Shown in pieces: positions 56,134 to 64,000 of a stretch of DNA of 64,000 nucleotides. The translations under genes and the position numbers were made by a program. Below the pieces are notes generated by a model. That model was not told where the DNA came from. It saw nothing but the letters and a program-made list of their open reading frames with translations, and did no database searches. This stretch comes from Emticicia sp. BO119 (GTDB lineage Bacteria; Bacteroidota; Bacteroidia; Cytophagales; Spirosomataceae): NCBI RefSeq assembly GCF_013912375.1, contig NZ_JACETV010000010.1, positions 1 through 64,000 on the forward strand, in the 5' to 3' direction. How positions within the stretch are numbered: position 1 is the first letter of the stretch; each line of letters begins with the position of its first letter.

Positions 56134-56160
56134 ATAAAAAAAGCCCCAGTAAAGGGGCTG
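56134..56160 (-). terminator. Terminator of menB
   Basis: AGCCCC (56142-56147) with GGGGCT (56154-56159), six-base loop. On the minus strand it is followed by seven T. Lies 18 bases past the menB stop. Confidence 0.75.
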
Positions 56161-56177
56161 ATTATCCAGAAATATTA

Positions 56178-56990
56178 TCAAGGAAATTTGGGGAATTTTT
56201 TGAAATCAGGTTTGCGCTTTTCTAAGAATGACCTGAACCCTTCTTTTGCTTCATCTGATAGATAATAAAGCAAAGTTGCATTACCAGCCAATTCCTGAAT
56301 CCCGGCCTGACCATCTAATTCAGCATTGAATGAAGACTTCAGCATTCTGACAGCCAATGGGGACTTTTCCTGTATTTTTTTACACCATTCTACTGTTACC
56401 TCTTCCAACTGCTCCAATGGAACAACCTTGTTCACTAATCCCATATCCAGAGCTTCTTGAGCATTGTATTGGTCACATAAATACCAGATTTCACGGGCTT
56501 TTTTCTGACCTACAATGCGGGCTAAATAACTTGCGCCGAATCCACCGTCAAAGCTACCGACTTTGGGGCCTGTCTGTCCAAAACGTGCATTTTCGGCAGC
56601 AATAGTCAAATCACAAACCACATGTAAAACATGTCCACCACCAATAGCCCAGCCAGCTACTGAAGCAATGACAACTTTAGGAATTGAACGAATCATTTTT
56701 TGCAAGTCAAGTACATTCAAGCGTGGAATATGGTCGTCACCAATGTATCCGCCGTGTCCGCGAACAGATTGGTCTCCACCACTGCAAAAAGCTTTGCCTC
56801 CTTCGCCAGTCAGAATAATTACCTCAATCGATGGTTCTTCACGGCAAAATGCCATGGCATCTATCATTTCTTTTACGGTCTGAGGACGAAAAGCATTATG
56901 TTTTTCCGGACGGTTAATACTGATTTTTGCAATCCCCTCGAAGAAACTAAATTTTATATCTTCGTACTCTTTAATTGTTTCCCAAGTCAT
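56178..56990 (-). CDS. menB: 1,4-dihydroxy-2-naphthoyl-CoA synthase
   Basis: 270 aa crotonase-fold enzyme. MenB-specific features: [14 protein letters not shown], the oxyanion region [60 protein letters not shown] and C-terminal [13 protein letters not shown]. Cyclises o-succinylbenzoyl-CoA in menaquinone synthesis. menE is about 1.4 kb away on the other strand, so the two steps are close but not in one operon. Confidence 0.96.
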   Translation of the reverse strand: MTWETIKEYEDIKFSFFEGIAKISINRPEKHNAFRPQTVKEMIDAMAFCREEPSIEVIILTGEGGKAFCSGGDQSVRGHGGYIGDDHIPRLNVLDLQKMIRSIPKVVIASVAGWAIGGGHVLHVVCDLTIAAENARFGQTGPKVGSFDGGFGASYLARIVGQKKAREIWYLCDQYNAQEALDMGLVNKVVPLEQLEEVTVEWCKKIQEKSPLAVRMLKSSFNAELDGQAGIQELAGNATLLYYLSDEAKEGFRSFLEKRKPDFKKFPKFP

Positions 56991-57061
56991 AATTTATCTG
57001 AAGAAATATAATTAATAAAAATATTCATTACTGGCATATTATACTTTAATTGATTTCTGAC

Positions 57062-57532
57062 TTAATCCAGTTCATCTAAACCAATAGTATCAGAACGGTC
57101 GTCATCCTGAAAAAACTCTACTTTCCAGGTATGATCGGCTAATAAAAAAACTCTTGCTAAAAACTGGTTAAAAGGGAAGGAACGACCCCATTCTGCCGGA
57201 GCTATCATGGATAGAATATCTGAACCATCTTTTTTCTCATATAAAAAATAGACATGATTAATGATAGGCTCAAAGCCAATGGCAGCATCATAAATCCGTT
57301 CTGAAATATCAATTCTGTTTTTGATTTCTTTGGCCTGCTGAGCCAGCAATTCCATTTGCCGGTAAATCTTGTTTAATTGCTCACCGGTTTGCTGACGCAT
57401 GGCTAATTGTGCTTTGCCTTTAACCTTTCCGACATCTTCAGGCCGAATTACTGCACCGCCTGCTGTATGAGCATATTCCATTAGGCCCGGGTTATCCGCT
57501 ACCTTAATTTTGTCTATCGGATTCTGTTCCAT
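57062..57532 (-). CDS. DUF2452 domain-containing protein
   Basis: 156 aa, cytoplasmic. Typical DUF2452 order: NPIDKIKVADNPGLMEYAHTAG near the start, GKAQLAMRQQTGEQLNKIYRQMELLAQQA, ISERIYDAAIGFEPIINHVYFLYE and APAEWGRSFPFNQFLARVFLLADHTW. Function of the family is unknown. 71 bp upstream of menB on the same strand, so possibly co-transcribed. A TAAATTTG at 57537-57544 sits right before the ATG, which suggests a very short or absent leader. Confidence 0.85.
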   Translation of the reverse strand: MEQNPIDKIKVADNPGLMEYAHTAGGAVIRPEDVGKVKGKAQLAMRQQTGEQLNKIYRQMELLAQQAKEIKNRIDISERIYDAAIGFEPIINHVYFLYEKKDGSDILSMIAPAEWGRSFPFNQFLARVFLLADHTWKVEFFQDDDRSDTIGLDELD

Positions 57533-57889
57533 CTTGCAAATTTATTTTGAAAACTTTGTTTCCACGCTAAATATCAAAAAAATAATAACCCTTACGATTT
57601 ATTTTTTAAAACTCCACACTAACATTAAAACCCAAATGCTATCTTTTGAGTTTTAGTAATAATAATAAGTAAAATTTATAGAATCCTGTAAATGTAGGAA
57701 TATTTAGATAATAAACAAAGTGAATATTTATAATTTTAGATTAATTATCTTTTTTTTGTTATTTTTTTAGATTTAATAACTTTTAGAGTGATTATTTGCG
57801 ACTTTCCATCTTATTATGTCGTCTTAAGTGTAAAACAACACCAAGAAAGAACTATACATTCGTTAATTTTAACCTTAGAAAATAATACT
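57533..57889. other. 357-bp intergenic region between DUF2452 and Rieske genes
   Basis: Very AT-rich, no tRNA-like fold and no gene I can support. The in-frame extension of the Rieske ORF to 57788 looks non-coding. A small dyad GTTATT ... AATAAC lies near 57757-57781. TAAATTTG on the minus strand (57537-57544) is a possible promoter for the DUF2452 gene. A plus-strand promoter for the Rieske gene must lie here, but I find no exact TAnnTTTG. Confidence 0.4.
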
Positions 57890-58357
57890 ATGAATCCGGC
57901 TACAGAGAGAAATACAATTGACAGAAAGGAATTTATGAAACAAGTAGGTATTAGTTTTGGGGCAATTATGCTTATGAACTGTCTTCAATCCTGTGGAGGG
58001 GGAGAAATACCTGACCCGGATCCAGATGGAAGTTCGGGTAAAGTAGATTTTACCTTGGACATGAATAATACTTCTTATACAATATTAAAAAATAAAGGAG
58101 GATATGTTGTAGTAAAACCTCAGAACATAATTATTGCACACACAAATGCTGATGCTTTTATCGCAGTAAGTGCAATTTGTACACATGAGTCAACAATTAT
58201 TAACTATAGAGCTGCCACCAACGATTTTTTATGCCCTAATCATCAGTCTGAATTTAAAGCAGATGGTAGTGTGCAAAAAGGACCTGCAACTACTGACTTG
58301 AAGAAATATTCGGTTTCTTCTGATTTAACCAATAATACTATCCGTATTTTTGAATAA
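57890..58357 (+). CDS. Exported Rieske [2Fe-2S] protein
   Basis: 155 aa from the ATG at 57890. The leader (TIDRKEFMKQVGISFGAIM) is Tat-like with Arg-Lys, followed by a possible lipobox at LQSC (C35) and a Gly/Asp/Pro linker. Rieske motifs AICTHES and FLCPNHQSEF give the two Cys and two His cluster ligands, 17 residues apart between the boxes. Small single-domain Rieske proteins of this kind pass electrons at the periplasmic face of the inner membrane. Donor and acceptor unknown; no cytochrome b gene is nearby. Confidence 0.85.
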   Translation: MNPATERNTIDRKEFMKQVGISFGAIMLMNCLQSCGGGEIPDPDPDGSSGKVDFTLDMNNTSYTILKNKGGYVVVKPQNIIIAHTNADAFIAVSAICTHESTIINYRAATNDFLCPNHQSEFKADGSVQKGPATTDLKKYSVSSDLTNNTIRIFE

Positions 58358-58362
58358 ATTTG
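58355..58362 (+). promoter_or_regulatory. Possible menE promoter -7 element (TAAATTTG)
   Basis: Perfect TAnnTTTG overlapping the Rieske stop codon, 59 bases before the menE ATG. The hairpin at 58383 would then lie in the menE leader. Confidence 0.35.
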
Positions 58363-58382
58363 CGTTATAATCTTAACTCGAC

Positions 58383-58412
58383 CCTTCTTAATTCGGTTAA
58401 GAAGGTTTTTTT
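58383..58412 (+). terminator. Terminator between the Rieske gene and menE
   Basis: CCTTCTTAA (58383-58391) with TTAAGAAGG (58397-58405), tight five-base loop, followed by seven T. menE starts only 10 bases after the T-tract. Confidence 0.8.
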
Positions 58413-58421
58413 ATAGTTACC

Positions 58422-59522
58422 ATGATATTTTTAGAAAAAGATGGAACGCTCATCAATACTGCACCAGATAACATTTATTATGATAAAGTATTGAAATTCA
58501 AGGATGCGTGGGATTCAGGTCAGCAAAATTTCACTATTCATACCTCTGGATCAACAGGTATTCCTAAACCAGTTACTTTTACACGTCTTCAGTTAATCGA
58601 ATCGGCATATTTAACGGCTAAAACCTTTAACTTAAAAGAAGGAGATACAGCATTTTGTTGCTTAAGCGTGGATTATATTGCCGGATTGATGATGTTGGTA
58701 CGAGCCTTTGAAATAGGTATGGATTTAATGATTGTAGAGCCTGGTTCAAGCCCCTTCTCAGGTATAGAAAAACATTTATATTTACTTAATTCGAATAGAG
58801 GTAAAAATTTCTTCGCATTTGTGCCTTTACAAATTCAGACGATTTTAGCTGAATCCGATAGATTTTTAGAAACCTTAAATTCCGCAAAAAATATTATTAT
58901 TGGCGGTGCAGGAGTAAGCGAGGCGGTTCAAACAGAAATACAAAAAATTCAAAAACCTGTTTATGCAACTTATGGTATGACTGAAACACTCACACATATT
59001 GCCATTAAAAGACTAAATGGGACTCATAGAGAAGATGCCTTTTCAGTTTTAGAAGGTATTGAAATTGCACAAGATGAAAGGGGATGTCTTAAAATTAAAG
59101 CCAATTCAACAGATAATACATGGATCGTGACTAATGATATTATTGAAATAACTGATGAAAATAAATTTAAATTGATTGGCCGGTTTGATAATGTTATTAA
59201 CAGCGGAGGTGTAAAAATTCAGTTAGAGAAAATAGAAAAAATCGGAGAGGCAGTGCTAAGTAATCTCGATTTTAGCGGAAGGTTCTTCGCCTATGGTGTA
59301 CCAGACAATAAATTGGGTCAGAAATTGATTTTAGTAGTAGAAAGCAAAAAACCTCTCTCAAATGGCAACGAGTTAGGATTAAGTTTCTCAGAAAAATTAT
59401 CTAAATTTGAGATTCCTAAAGAAGTATTTTTTGTAGAAAAAATGATTGAAACCCCAACTGGTAAAATCGATAAAATTAAAACTGTCAATGCCTACGTTCT
59501 CTCTCAAATACCAAACCTCTGA
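58422..59522 (+). CDS. menE: o-Succinylbenzoate-CoA ligase (AMP-forming)
   Basis: 366 aa, a short ANL-family enzyme. AMP-binding P-loop HTSGSTGIPKPVTFTR, then YATYGMTETLTHIA, IGRFDNVINSGGVKIQLEKIE and the C-terminal catalytic Lys in ETPTGKIDKIKTV. The compact size is usual for MenE of Bacteroidota. Activates o-succinylbenzoate, the step before MenB in menaquinone synthesis. The next gene overlaps its end by 35 bp. Confidence 0.9.
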   Translation: MIFLEKDGTLINTAPDNIYYDKVLKFKDAWDSGQQNFTIHTSGSTGIPKPVTFTRLQLIESAYLTAKTFNLKEGDTAFCCLSVDYIAGLMMLVRAFEIGMDLMIVEPGSSPFSGIEKHLYLLNSNRGKNFFAFVPLQIQTILAESDRFLETLNSAKNIIIGGAGVSEAVQTEIQKIQKPVYATYGMTETLTHIAIKRLNGTHREDAFSVLEGIEIAQDERGCLKIKANSTDNTWIVTNDIIEITDENKFKLIGRFDNVINSGGVKIQLEKIEKIGEAVLSNLDFSGRFFAYGVPDNKLGQKLILVVESKKPLSNGNELGLSFSEKLSKFEIPKEVFFVEKMIETPTGKIDKIKTVNAYVLSQIPNL

Positions 59523-60213
59523 AAACATTCCCCCACCTTTTGCGCAAGCAATTGAACTCTCAGGGGAAATTGCACAGAACAAAGAATTAACGCTTTCGTT
59601 TGAACTGACATATCTGGATAGAGACCTTCTTACCGAAGAAGAGATTCTGGATGAAGGATTCTCAAAGAATGATGATTTCAGCTGGCAGGGAACACTGCCG
59701 GATGTATGGAAAGATATTTTGTATGGTAATATTAAATCTGCGAAACCCTTAAAGATTAAAGGTCTGGAACCGCATCAATCCTTTTGGCAGCTTGATATTG
59801 ATGGGCAGTCTTTTTATCCTTCTAATGCCGAAAAACTCTCTTATCTTTTGGAAGAGTTACAACAGGCAGTTTTTGAAAAGGCTGAAAAAGAACTGCCGCT
59901 TCATCTGATTTTCTATAAAAGTCAGTCAGCAGAAACCAGAGAAGTTGATATTAGAGCCTCTTTTATAGATAGAAAAGTCGAGATTACCAGAAAAGAAAAC
60001 GACCACGTTGGAAAAACTTCAATCTTACCTTGGGAGGAACTCAATTTTATTTTAAAAAATACCTACTCAGGCGATTTCATCATTGATTCAGCATTTATAC
60101 AAAGACCGGTGCATAAAGGAACTTTTGTTAATATTGGTGATGGTCATTGGTATGAAGTTGGTAAATCATTATTAATCGAACCTTATAAAATTCAGAAGTT
60201 GTTTAAGTTGTAA
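59488..60213 (+). CDS. Hypothetical protein overlapping menE
   Basis: 241 aa from the ATG at 59488 (MPTFSLKYQTSENIPPPF), inside the end of menE in another frame. An earlier in-frame ATG at 59446 is less likely. No signal peptide or membrane helix. Mixed alpha/beta with ELTLSFELTYLDRDLLTEEEIL, PLKIKGLEPHQSFWQLDIDG and RPVHKGTFVNIGDGHWYEVG; acidic overall. I do not recognise a family. Translational coupling suggests the same transcript as menE, though a menaquinone role is only inferred. Confidence 0.6.
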   Translation: MPTFSLKYQTSENIPPPFAQAIELSGEIAQNKELTLSFELTYLDRDLLTEEEILDEGFSKNDDFSWQGTLPDVWKDILYGNIKSAKPLKIKGLEPHQSFWQLDIDGQSFYPSNAEKLSYLLEELQQAVFEKAEKELPLHLIFYKSQSAETREVDIRASFIDRKVEITRKENDHVGKTSILPWEELNFILKNTYSGDFIIDSAFIQRPVHKGTFVNIGDGHWYEVGKSLLIEPYKIQKLFKL

Positions 60214-60229
60214 GGGTATGTTTAAATAA

Positions 60230-60259
60230 AAACTCATCTCTAAAATCTGAGATGAGTTT
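60230..60259. terminator. Bidirectional terminator
   Basis: Perfect 11-bp stem AAACTCATCTC (60230-60240) with GAGATGAGTTT (60249-60259), eight-base loop, between convergent genes; T-rich on the minus side. Confidence 0.8.
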
Positions 60260-60286
60260 ATGCATTATCTATTCAACCTATGATTA

Positions 60287-60760
60287 TTAATTCGATCCTT
60301 GAATACGGGTGTATTTCGTAAATTTTACTTCTTTATAAGTGCCCGTCCAACTTAATAGCAGAGTAGTTCCAGCTTTGGGTGCTGTTATCCCCAAATCGGC
60401 CCATGGTTTTGTTAAAGTAGCCACCCCTTTTTCATTTGTTGTTAAATCACCAATTTTAGCTCCACCTCTTATTGATAAGGCAATTGGAAGAGACTTTACT
60501 GCAATAGAATCGATACCTTTAGTATTGTCTAAAATATTGGTCTTATCTAACTCAACCAATTTGATTGAGAAAGTAATATCTTTTGTAATCTTGCTGCTGA
60601 CAGTTGGTTCAGTTGTCAGCCCGGAAGATGCTACCCCGTTTTCATCTAATACGAGAAAAAGCAATGGCGAGACTACTCTGTCGACAAATGGGTCTTTTTT
60701 TTCGCAGGCCGATGACAATACAATAAGCCCCAGAAACAATATATACGCGGTCTTTCTCAT
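60287..60760 (-). CDS. Small lipoprotein of the SusCD locus
   Basis: 157 aa. Lipoprotein signal MRKTAYILFLGLIVLSSAC (C19). The rest is one Ig/beta-sandwich-like domain (GVASSGLTTEPTVSSKITK, GAKIGDLTTNEKGVATLTKPW, GTTLLLSWTGTYKEVKF). It lies 42 bp after the susD gene on the same strand, so it is probably a surface accessory lipoprotein of that uptake system. No named family recognised. Confidence 0.7.
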   Translation of the reverse strand: MRKTAYILFLGLIVLSSACEKKDPFVDRVVSPLLFLVLDENGVASSGLTTEPTVSSKITKDITFSIKLVELDKTNILDNTKGIDSIAVKSLPIALSIRGGAKIGDLTTNEKGVATLTKPWADLGITAPKAGTTLLLSWTGTYKEVKFTKYTRIQGSN

Positions 60761-60802
60761 GTTATTAAAATTTTGAAGTGATAAAAATTAGGCTCACTGA
60801 AA

Positions 60803-62272
60803 TTATTTTTCAGCCCACCAGAGTTTAGTTCTCATGTTGTCTGCCCCACCATTCAAGGTAATTCCTTTATCCAGACTGGCTTTATTCAACGAATATTCTG
60901 TAGTTGGATAAGGCAAACGTGTAGGTAAAACGCCCTCATTTTCAAAAACAGCTCTTGGATCCTTAGCTGGTAAAACAGGAAACCCAGTTCGCCGATATTC
61001 TGTCCATGCCTCCACAGCATTGCCAAATAAGGTAATCCATTTCTGATCTAAGATTTTTTCTCTGGTTGCTATTCCAAAGTTTTCAAAATAATTAGCTGGG
61101 ATACTCACTTTATATTGATCATAAGATGCCTGAATACCTTTTTTCATATAACTGTCAGCATCGCCTGAAATATCACCGTCAATAGCCGCTTCAGCCAATA
61201 TCAATTGCAATTCGCTATAAGTCATGATTACACTTGGCGTATTGGCTTGCATAAAATAACTACCTAATGTTGAAGCCGAGCTAAGATAAGTAGTCGCTAT
61301 GGCATCAGGTAGCCCGTTAGGAATACCTTCGTATTTACCTGCACCATTGGTATTTGCAAATACTGATAGCCGTGTATCGCCTAAGCTGGTAAGTTTATCT
61401 ACAAAAGATTTACTCATACTCCAGTCAGTACGACTTCCCATTACCATTACTTCGTGCCATTCGTTATTACTTGGGCGGGTGGCAGTATTTTTCAGAAGAG
61501 CATTGTCATCGTTACTGGTGAAGATCGGAAATTTGCTTGCGTCGCTTAATATTTCAGCCATTATTGCTTTTGACTCGGCAGGTTTTTTAGCTGCCTGACG
61601 GTTAGCCAGACGAAGTCTTAATGAATTGGCAAATTTTTTCCATTTCAGAATATTTCCTTCATATAAAATATCACCAGAAATCGCAGGGCCACTTATATTT
61701 AGTTTTTCGTTTGCCACTTTTAAATCAGCTAACAATCCAGCGTAGACCTTATCCATAGAGTCATATTCAGGTATATAAATTGGAGTTCCGTCTGTTCCTT
61801 TTAGTGCTTGCGAATATGGGATGGCTCCATAAAGATCAGTTAGTACTGAAAAAATCCAACTGCGCATTACCATAGCAGCACCCTCATAATTGGTATTAGG
61901 TGTTTTGCTTTCGGGGCCGGCTTGTTTAATAATACTCTGAAAGTTCACCAGACCATCATTGAAGAAAGATTTCCAGGTATTATTATAAAAAGTGGGTGTA
62001 ATACCATAGTTATCACCTTCATTTGAATAAATGTTTCTTGACAAGTATTGCACCCATAGCATGGCACCATCAAGATTCAAACGTTCAAATCTGATATTAC
62101 TTCCCCAATATCTGTCTACTGATTTTTCAATAGCATAAGGCAAGAGGTATTGAGGGCTTATGCTTGTCGGGTTATTGGGGTCTGTATTCATTTCATCGAA
62201 CTCTTCAGTGCAGGAGTTTAAAGAAATGCTCAATAAAATCAGTATTGAGGCTAATATTTTATATGATTTCAT
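60803..62272 (-). CDS. SusD/RagB family nutrient-binding lipoprotein
   Basis: 489 aa. Lipoprotein signal ending SLNSC (C21), then TEEFDEMNTDPNNPTSISPQYLL, the standard opening of the SusD-like_2 group. Helical TPR-like body (GAAMVMRSWIFSVLTDLYGAIPYSQAL, MTYSELQLILAEAA) and C-terminal GNAVEAWTEYRRTGFPVL, also typical. It forms the lid over the SusC transporter encoded 40 bp upstream and binds the substrate at the cell surface. No enzyme genes in view show the substrate; this group is often peptide- or glycan-linked. Confidence 0.93.
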   Translation of the reverse strand: MKSYKILASILILLSISLNSCTEEFDEMNTDPNNPTSISPQYLLPYAIEKSVDRYWGSNIRFERLNLDGAMLWVQYLSRNIYSNEGDNYGITPTFYNNTWKSFFNDGLVNFQSIIKQAGPESKTPNTNYEGAAMVMRSWIFSVLTDLYGAIPYSQALKGTDGTPIYIPEYDSMDKVYAGLLADLKVANEKLNISGPAISGDILYEGNILKWKKFANSLRLRLANRQAAKKPAESKAIMAEILSDASKFPIFTSNDDNALLKNTATRPSNNEWHEVMVMGSRTDWSMSKSFVDKLTSLGDTRLSVFANTNGAGKYEGIPNGLPDAIATTYLSSASTLGSYFMQANTPSVIMTYSELQLILAEAAIDGDISGDADSYMKKGIQASYDQYKVSIPANYFENFGIATREKILDQKWITLFGNAVEAWTEYRRTGFPVLPAKDPRAVFENEGVLPTRLPYPTTEYSLNKASLDKGITLNGGADNMRTKLWWAEK

Positions 62273-62312
62273 AAGATTTCAATTTAATTAATGAAAAACA
62301 ATTTTCCCAGTA

Positions 62313-64000
62313 TTAGAAACCTAAATTCAGATTGACTCCAAGACTTCTTGATGATGGTAATTCACCATAGGCAAATCCTTGCGAATTGCCTCCGAATCGG
62401 TCAACTTCGGGGTCAATATGAGGTGAATTTTTAAATAAAATAGCCAGATTTCTGCCTACTAAAGAAAGTTTAGCATTCTGGATCCCGACTTTTCTCAAGA
62501 TTGATTCCGGTAATTTAATCCCAAATGAAACCTCACGAAGTTTTACATAACTTCCATCAAAAATCGCGGCTTCATGGTATCGTCTCGGATTATTATATCC
62601 ATAGAATTGGTTGGCAGCTACCATCACATCATTAGGTACATATTGAGGGTTGTCCGCAGTTCCTACGTTTTTAACACCTTTACCAATCACACCCTCTTCA
62701 CGACCAATAGCGGTTTCAGCATACTGGCCAGTCCAACGTGCCGTTCCAGTTCCCTCATCAAAGAAATCACCACCTTTTTTCACATCAATCAGAAATGTCA
62801 GACTCAATCGCTTATAAGATATTGTGTTCGACATACCACCTGTCCAATCTGGTTGGATATTACCTAATACTCTTGGAGATGTTTCAACAACCGGTAAACC
62901 ATCCACATATACCAGTTGTCCATCTGGGGCATGTTTAAAACCGATACCATATAAGGAACCATACGGCTGACCTACCTGTGCTATTGAAATCAATCCTCTC
63001 CGTTCTTGCAATGTGTACGTTGTAAGACCCTCGGCCAGTTCAACCACAAGGTTTCTATTTCGGGCAAAGTTCAGGGCTACGTCCCACTTAAAGCCGCTAA
63101 TAGTTTCGAATGGAGTTCCCGATAGAGTTATCTCAATTCCTTTATTGTTGATTCTACCCGCGTTCAGGATTCGTTTGTCGTAACCACTTGCTTTAGATAT
63201 CTCTACACCTAAAATCTGATTTTTGGTGGCCTGATCATAATATGTAAAATCTAAGCCTACTTTGTTTTTAAAGAAACGAAGGTCGAGTCCTAATTCAATT
63301 CCGGTAGTAATTTCAGGTTTTAGGGTTGAGTTAGAGATGGTTATGTTTTCATAATATTCCGGAATTGAGCCATTCCATGAGCCACTTGCACGGAAAGTTT
63401 GTGCCAACTGATAAGGGTCAGCATCATTTCCTACTTGTGCCCAACTTGCTCTTACTTTTCCAAACGATAAAATATTTTTTGGAATATTTATCAAATCAGT
63501 AACAACAGCACTTGCTGAAACTGATGGATAGAAATATGAACGGGCATTGGCTGGCAAGGTACTCGACCAATCGTTTCTTGCTGTAATATCTAAAAATAGG
63601 GCGTTCAGATACCCTAATTGAACAGACCCATATAAACTTTGTACGTTAGTTTTTTCAATTCGGCTTGCTACTGAATTCTGACTTGGGTTTGAATTAGATA
63701 GATTATAAACCCCGTCAACTACTAATTCGCCAACGTTTGTAAAGTTTCTTTTGTAGTAATTAGTTCTTAATGCTCCTCCTGCTTGTGCCACTAACGAAAA
63801 GTTTTTCCCAAAATTTTTGTCAAAACTTAACAAGAAATCATGGTTACTTTCCTGGCGGCGGAGTACCTCCTCCGAGTAGGTGCCTGGTGTTCTGTTACCA
63901 TTACGGACCCTTTCAAAATTGGCAATATTAATTCGTGTGTCTGTCCACAAATCTGTACCAGTTCTTAGCATTAATTTCAGATACGGAAGGATTTTCGCAT
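62313..64000 (-). CDS. SusC/RagA TonB-dependent receptor, C-terminal part (cut by window end)
   Basis: The frame runs open to the window edge, so the start, signal peptide and plug lie beyond 64000; about 562 residues are present. Barrel repeats typical of SusC are seen: ALFLDITARNDWSSTLPANARSYFYPSVSASAV, SFGKVRASWAQVGNDADPYQL, LKPEITTGIELGLDLRF, GIEITLSGTPFETISGFKWDVALNFARN and YVKLREVSFGIKLPES. The end is a terminal strand (SLGVNLNLGF). Pairs with the SusD gene 40 bp downstream to form an outer-membrane import complex. Confidence 0.93.
   Translation of the reverse strand, partial: AKILPYLKLMLRTGTDLWTDTRINIANFERVRNGNRTPGTYSEEVLRRQESNHDFLLSFDKNFGKNFSLVAQAGGALRTNYYKRNFTNVGELVVDGVYNLSNSNPSQNSVASRIEKTNVQSLYGSVQLGYLNALFLDITARNDWSSTLPANARSYFYPSVSASAVVTDLINIPKNILSFGKVRASWAQVGNDADPYQLAQTFRASGSWNGSIPEYYENITISNSTLKPEITTGIELGLDLRFFKNKVGLDFTYYDQATKNQILGVEISKASGYDKRILNAGRINNKGIEITLSGTPFETISGFKWDVALNFARNRNLVVELAEGLTTYTLQERRGLISIAQVGQPYGSLYGIGFKHAPDGQLVYVDGLPVVETSPRVLGNIQPDWTGGMSNTISYKRLSLTFLIDVKKGGDFFDEGTGTARWTGQYAETAIGREEGVIGKGVKNVGTADNPQYVPNDVMVAANQFYGYNNPRRYHEAAIFDGSYVKLREVSFGIKLPESILRKVGIQNAKLSLVGRNLAILFKNSPHIDPEVDRFGGNSQGFAYGELPSSRSLGVNLNLGF

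Noticed and set aside
57788-57889. N-terminal extension of the Rieske protein from an upstream ATG
   Set aside because: The 34 extra residues would sit before a Tat-like leader and lipobox, so the export signal would be internal; the ATG at 57890 is preferred.
1-64000. tRNA, rRNA, tmRNA, CRISPR arrays, insertion sequences, prophage or integrase genes
   Set aside because: Looked for conserved tRNA arms, direct-repeat arrays and transposase/integrase motifs in intergenic regions and in the translated frames; none seen.
63971-64000. Met at 63971 as the true start of the SusC protein
   Set aside because: The frame stays open to the window end and the sequence present is mid-barrel; the real start lies outside.

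Overview
The window looks like a chromosomal segment of a low-GC Bacteroidota, most likely a Cytophagales (Emticicia/Arcicella-type; the genus is a guess from gene content). Seen directly: many upstream regions carry the Bacteroidota -7 element TAnnTTTG, there is a SusC/SusD pair, signal peptides ending in AQ/FGQ are common, and several secreted proteins share a C-terminal domain ending in Gly-Cys-X-X. I see no rRNA, tRNA, CRISPR array, insertion sequence or prophage.

Layout. 1-4.0 kb: a secreted unknown and a minus-strand operon of gluconate-dehydrogenase-like subunit 3, GMC oxidoreductase and exported sugar isomerase/epimerase, which fits periplasmic sugar or glycoside oxidation. 4.3-9.1 kb: a tubby-like unknown, a LuxR response regulator with its TPR histidine kinase, and a subtilase. 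9.2-14.6 kb: Xaa-Pro peptidase, DUF1460 amidase, exported amidohydrolase, an NR-kinase-like P-loop protein and folD. 14.7-20.9 kb: an orphan type IX sorting-domain mini-ORF, a LytS/LytTR two-component system, then a dioxygenase lipoprotein, an unknown and a pirin-like protein without metal ligands. A repeated ACCGAT-N15-ACCGAT site lies upstream of both blocks and is probably the LytTR operator. These converge on an ECF sigma/anti-sigma pair whose anti-sigma carries a periplasmic von Willebrand-like domain. 21-25 kb: prs, rplY and a secreted seven-repeat propeller.

24.8-31.4 kb is an iron island. fur and a small Cys protein diverge from a TonB receptor - PepSY - DUF4198 - DUF6607 operon. Two TTATTT-N11-AAATAA dyads each sit just upstream of one of the two divergent promoters. 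31.6-40.6 kb: two paralogous subtilases (P-domain, GC-X-X end) flank a K+-dependent membrane pyrophosphatase fused to an OmpA-like tail. 40.9-50 kb: PIG-L deacetylase, leuS, an exported SAM hydroxide adenosyltransferase, infC and thrS. A terminator nested inside a perfect 21-bp inverted repeat separates PIG-L from leuS. 50-57.5 kb: TPR lipoprotein, rRNA methyltransferase, two paralogous secreted proteins with aromatic/Gly/Asn-rich inserts, EVE protein, menB and DUF2452. 57.9-60.2 kb: exported Rieske protein, menE and an unknown overlapping it. 60.3-64 kb: a nutrient-uptake locus of lipoprotein, SusD and a SusC cut by the window edge.

The points most worth following are the LytTR regulon with its metal-free pirin, the symmetric fur operators with two poorly described iron-operon proteins, the GC-X-X C-terminal class and the pyrophosphatase-OmpA fusion. 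Domain names come from recognition by eye; no search was run.
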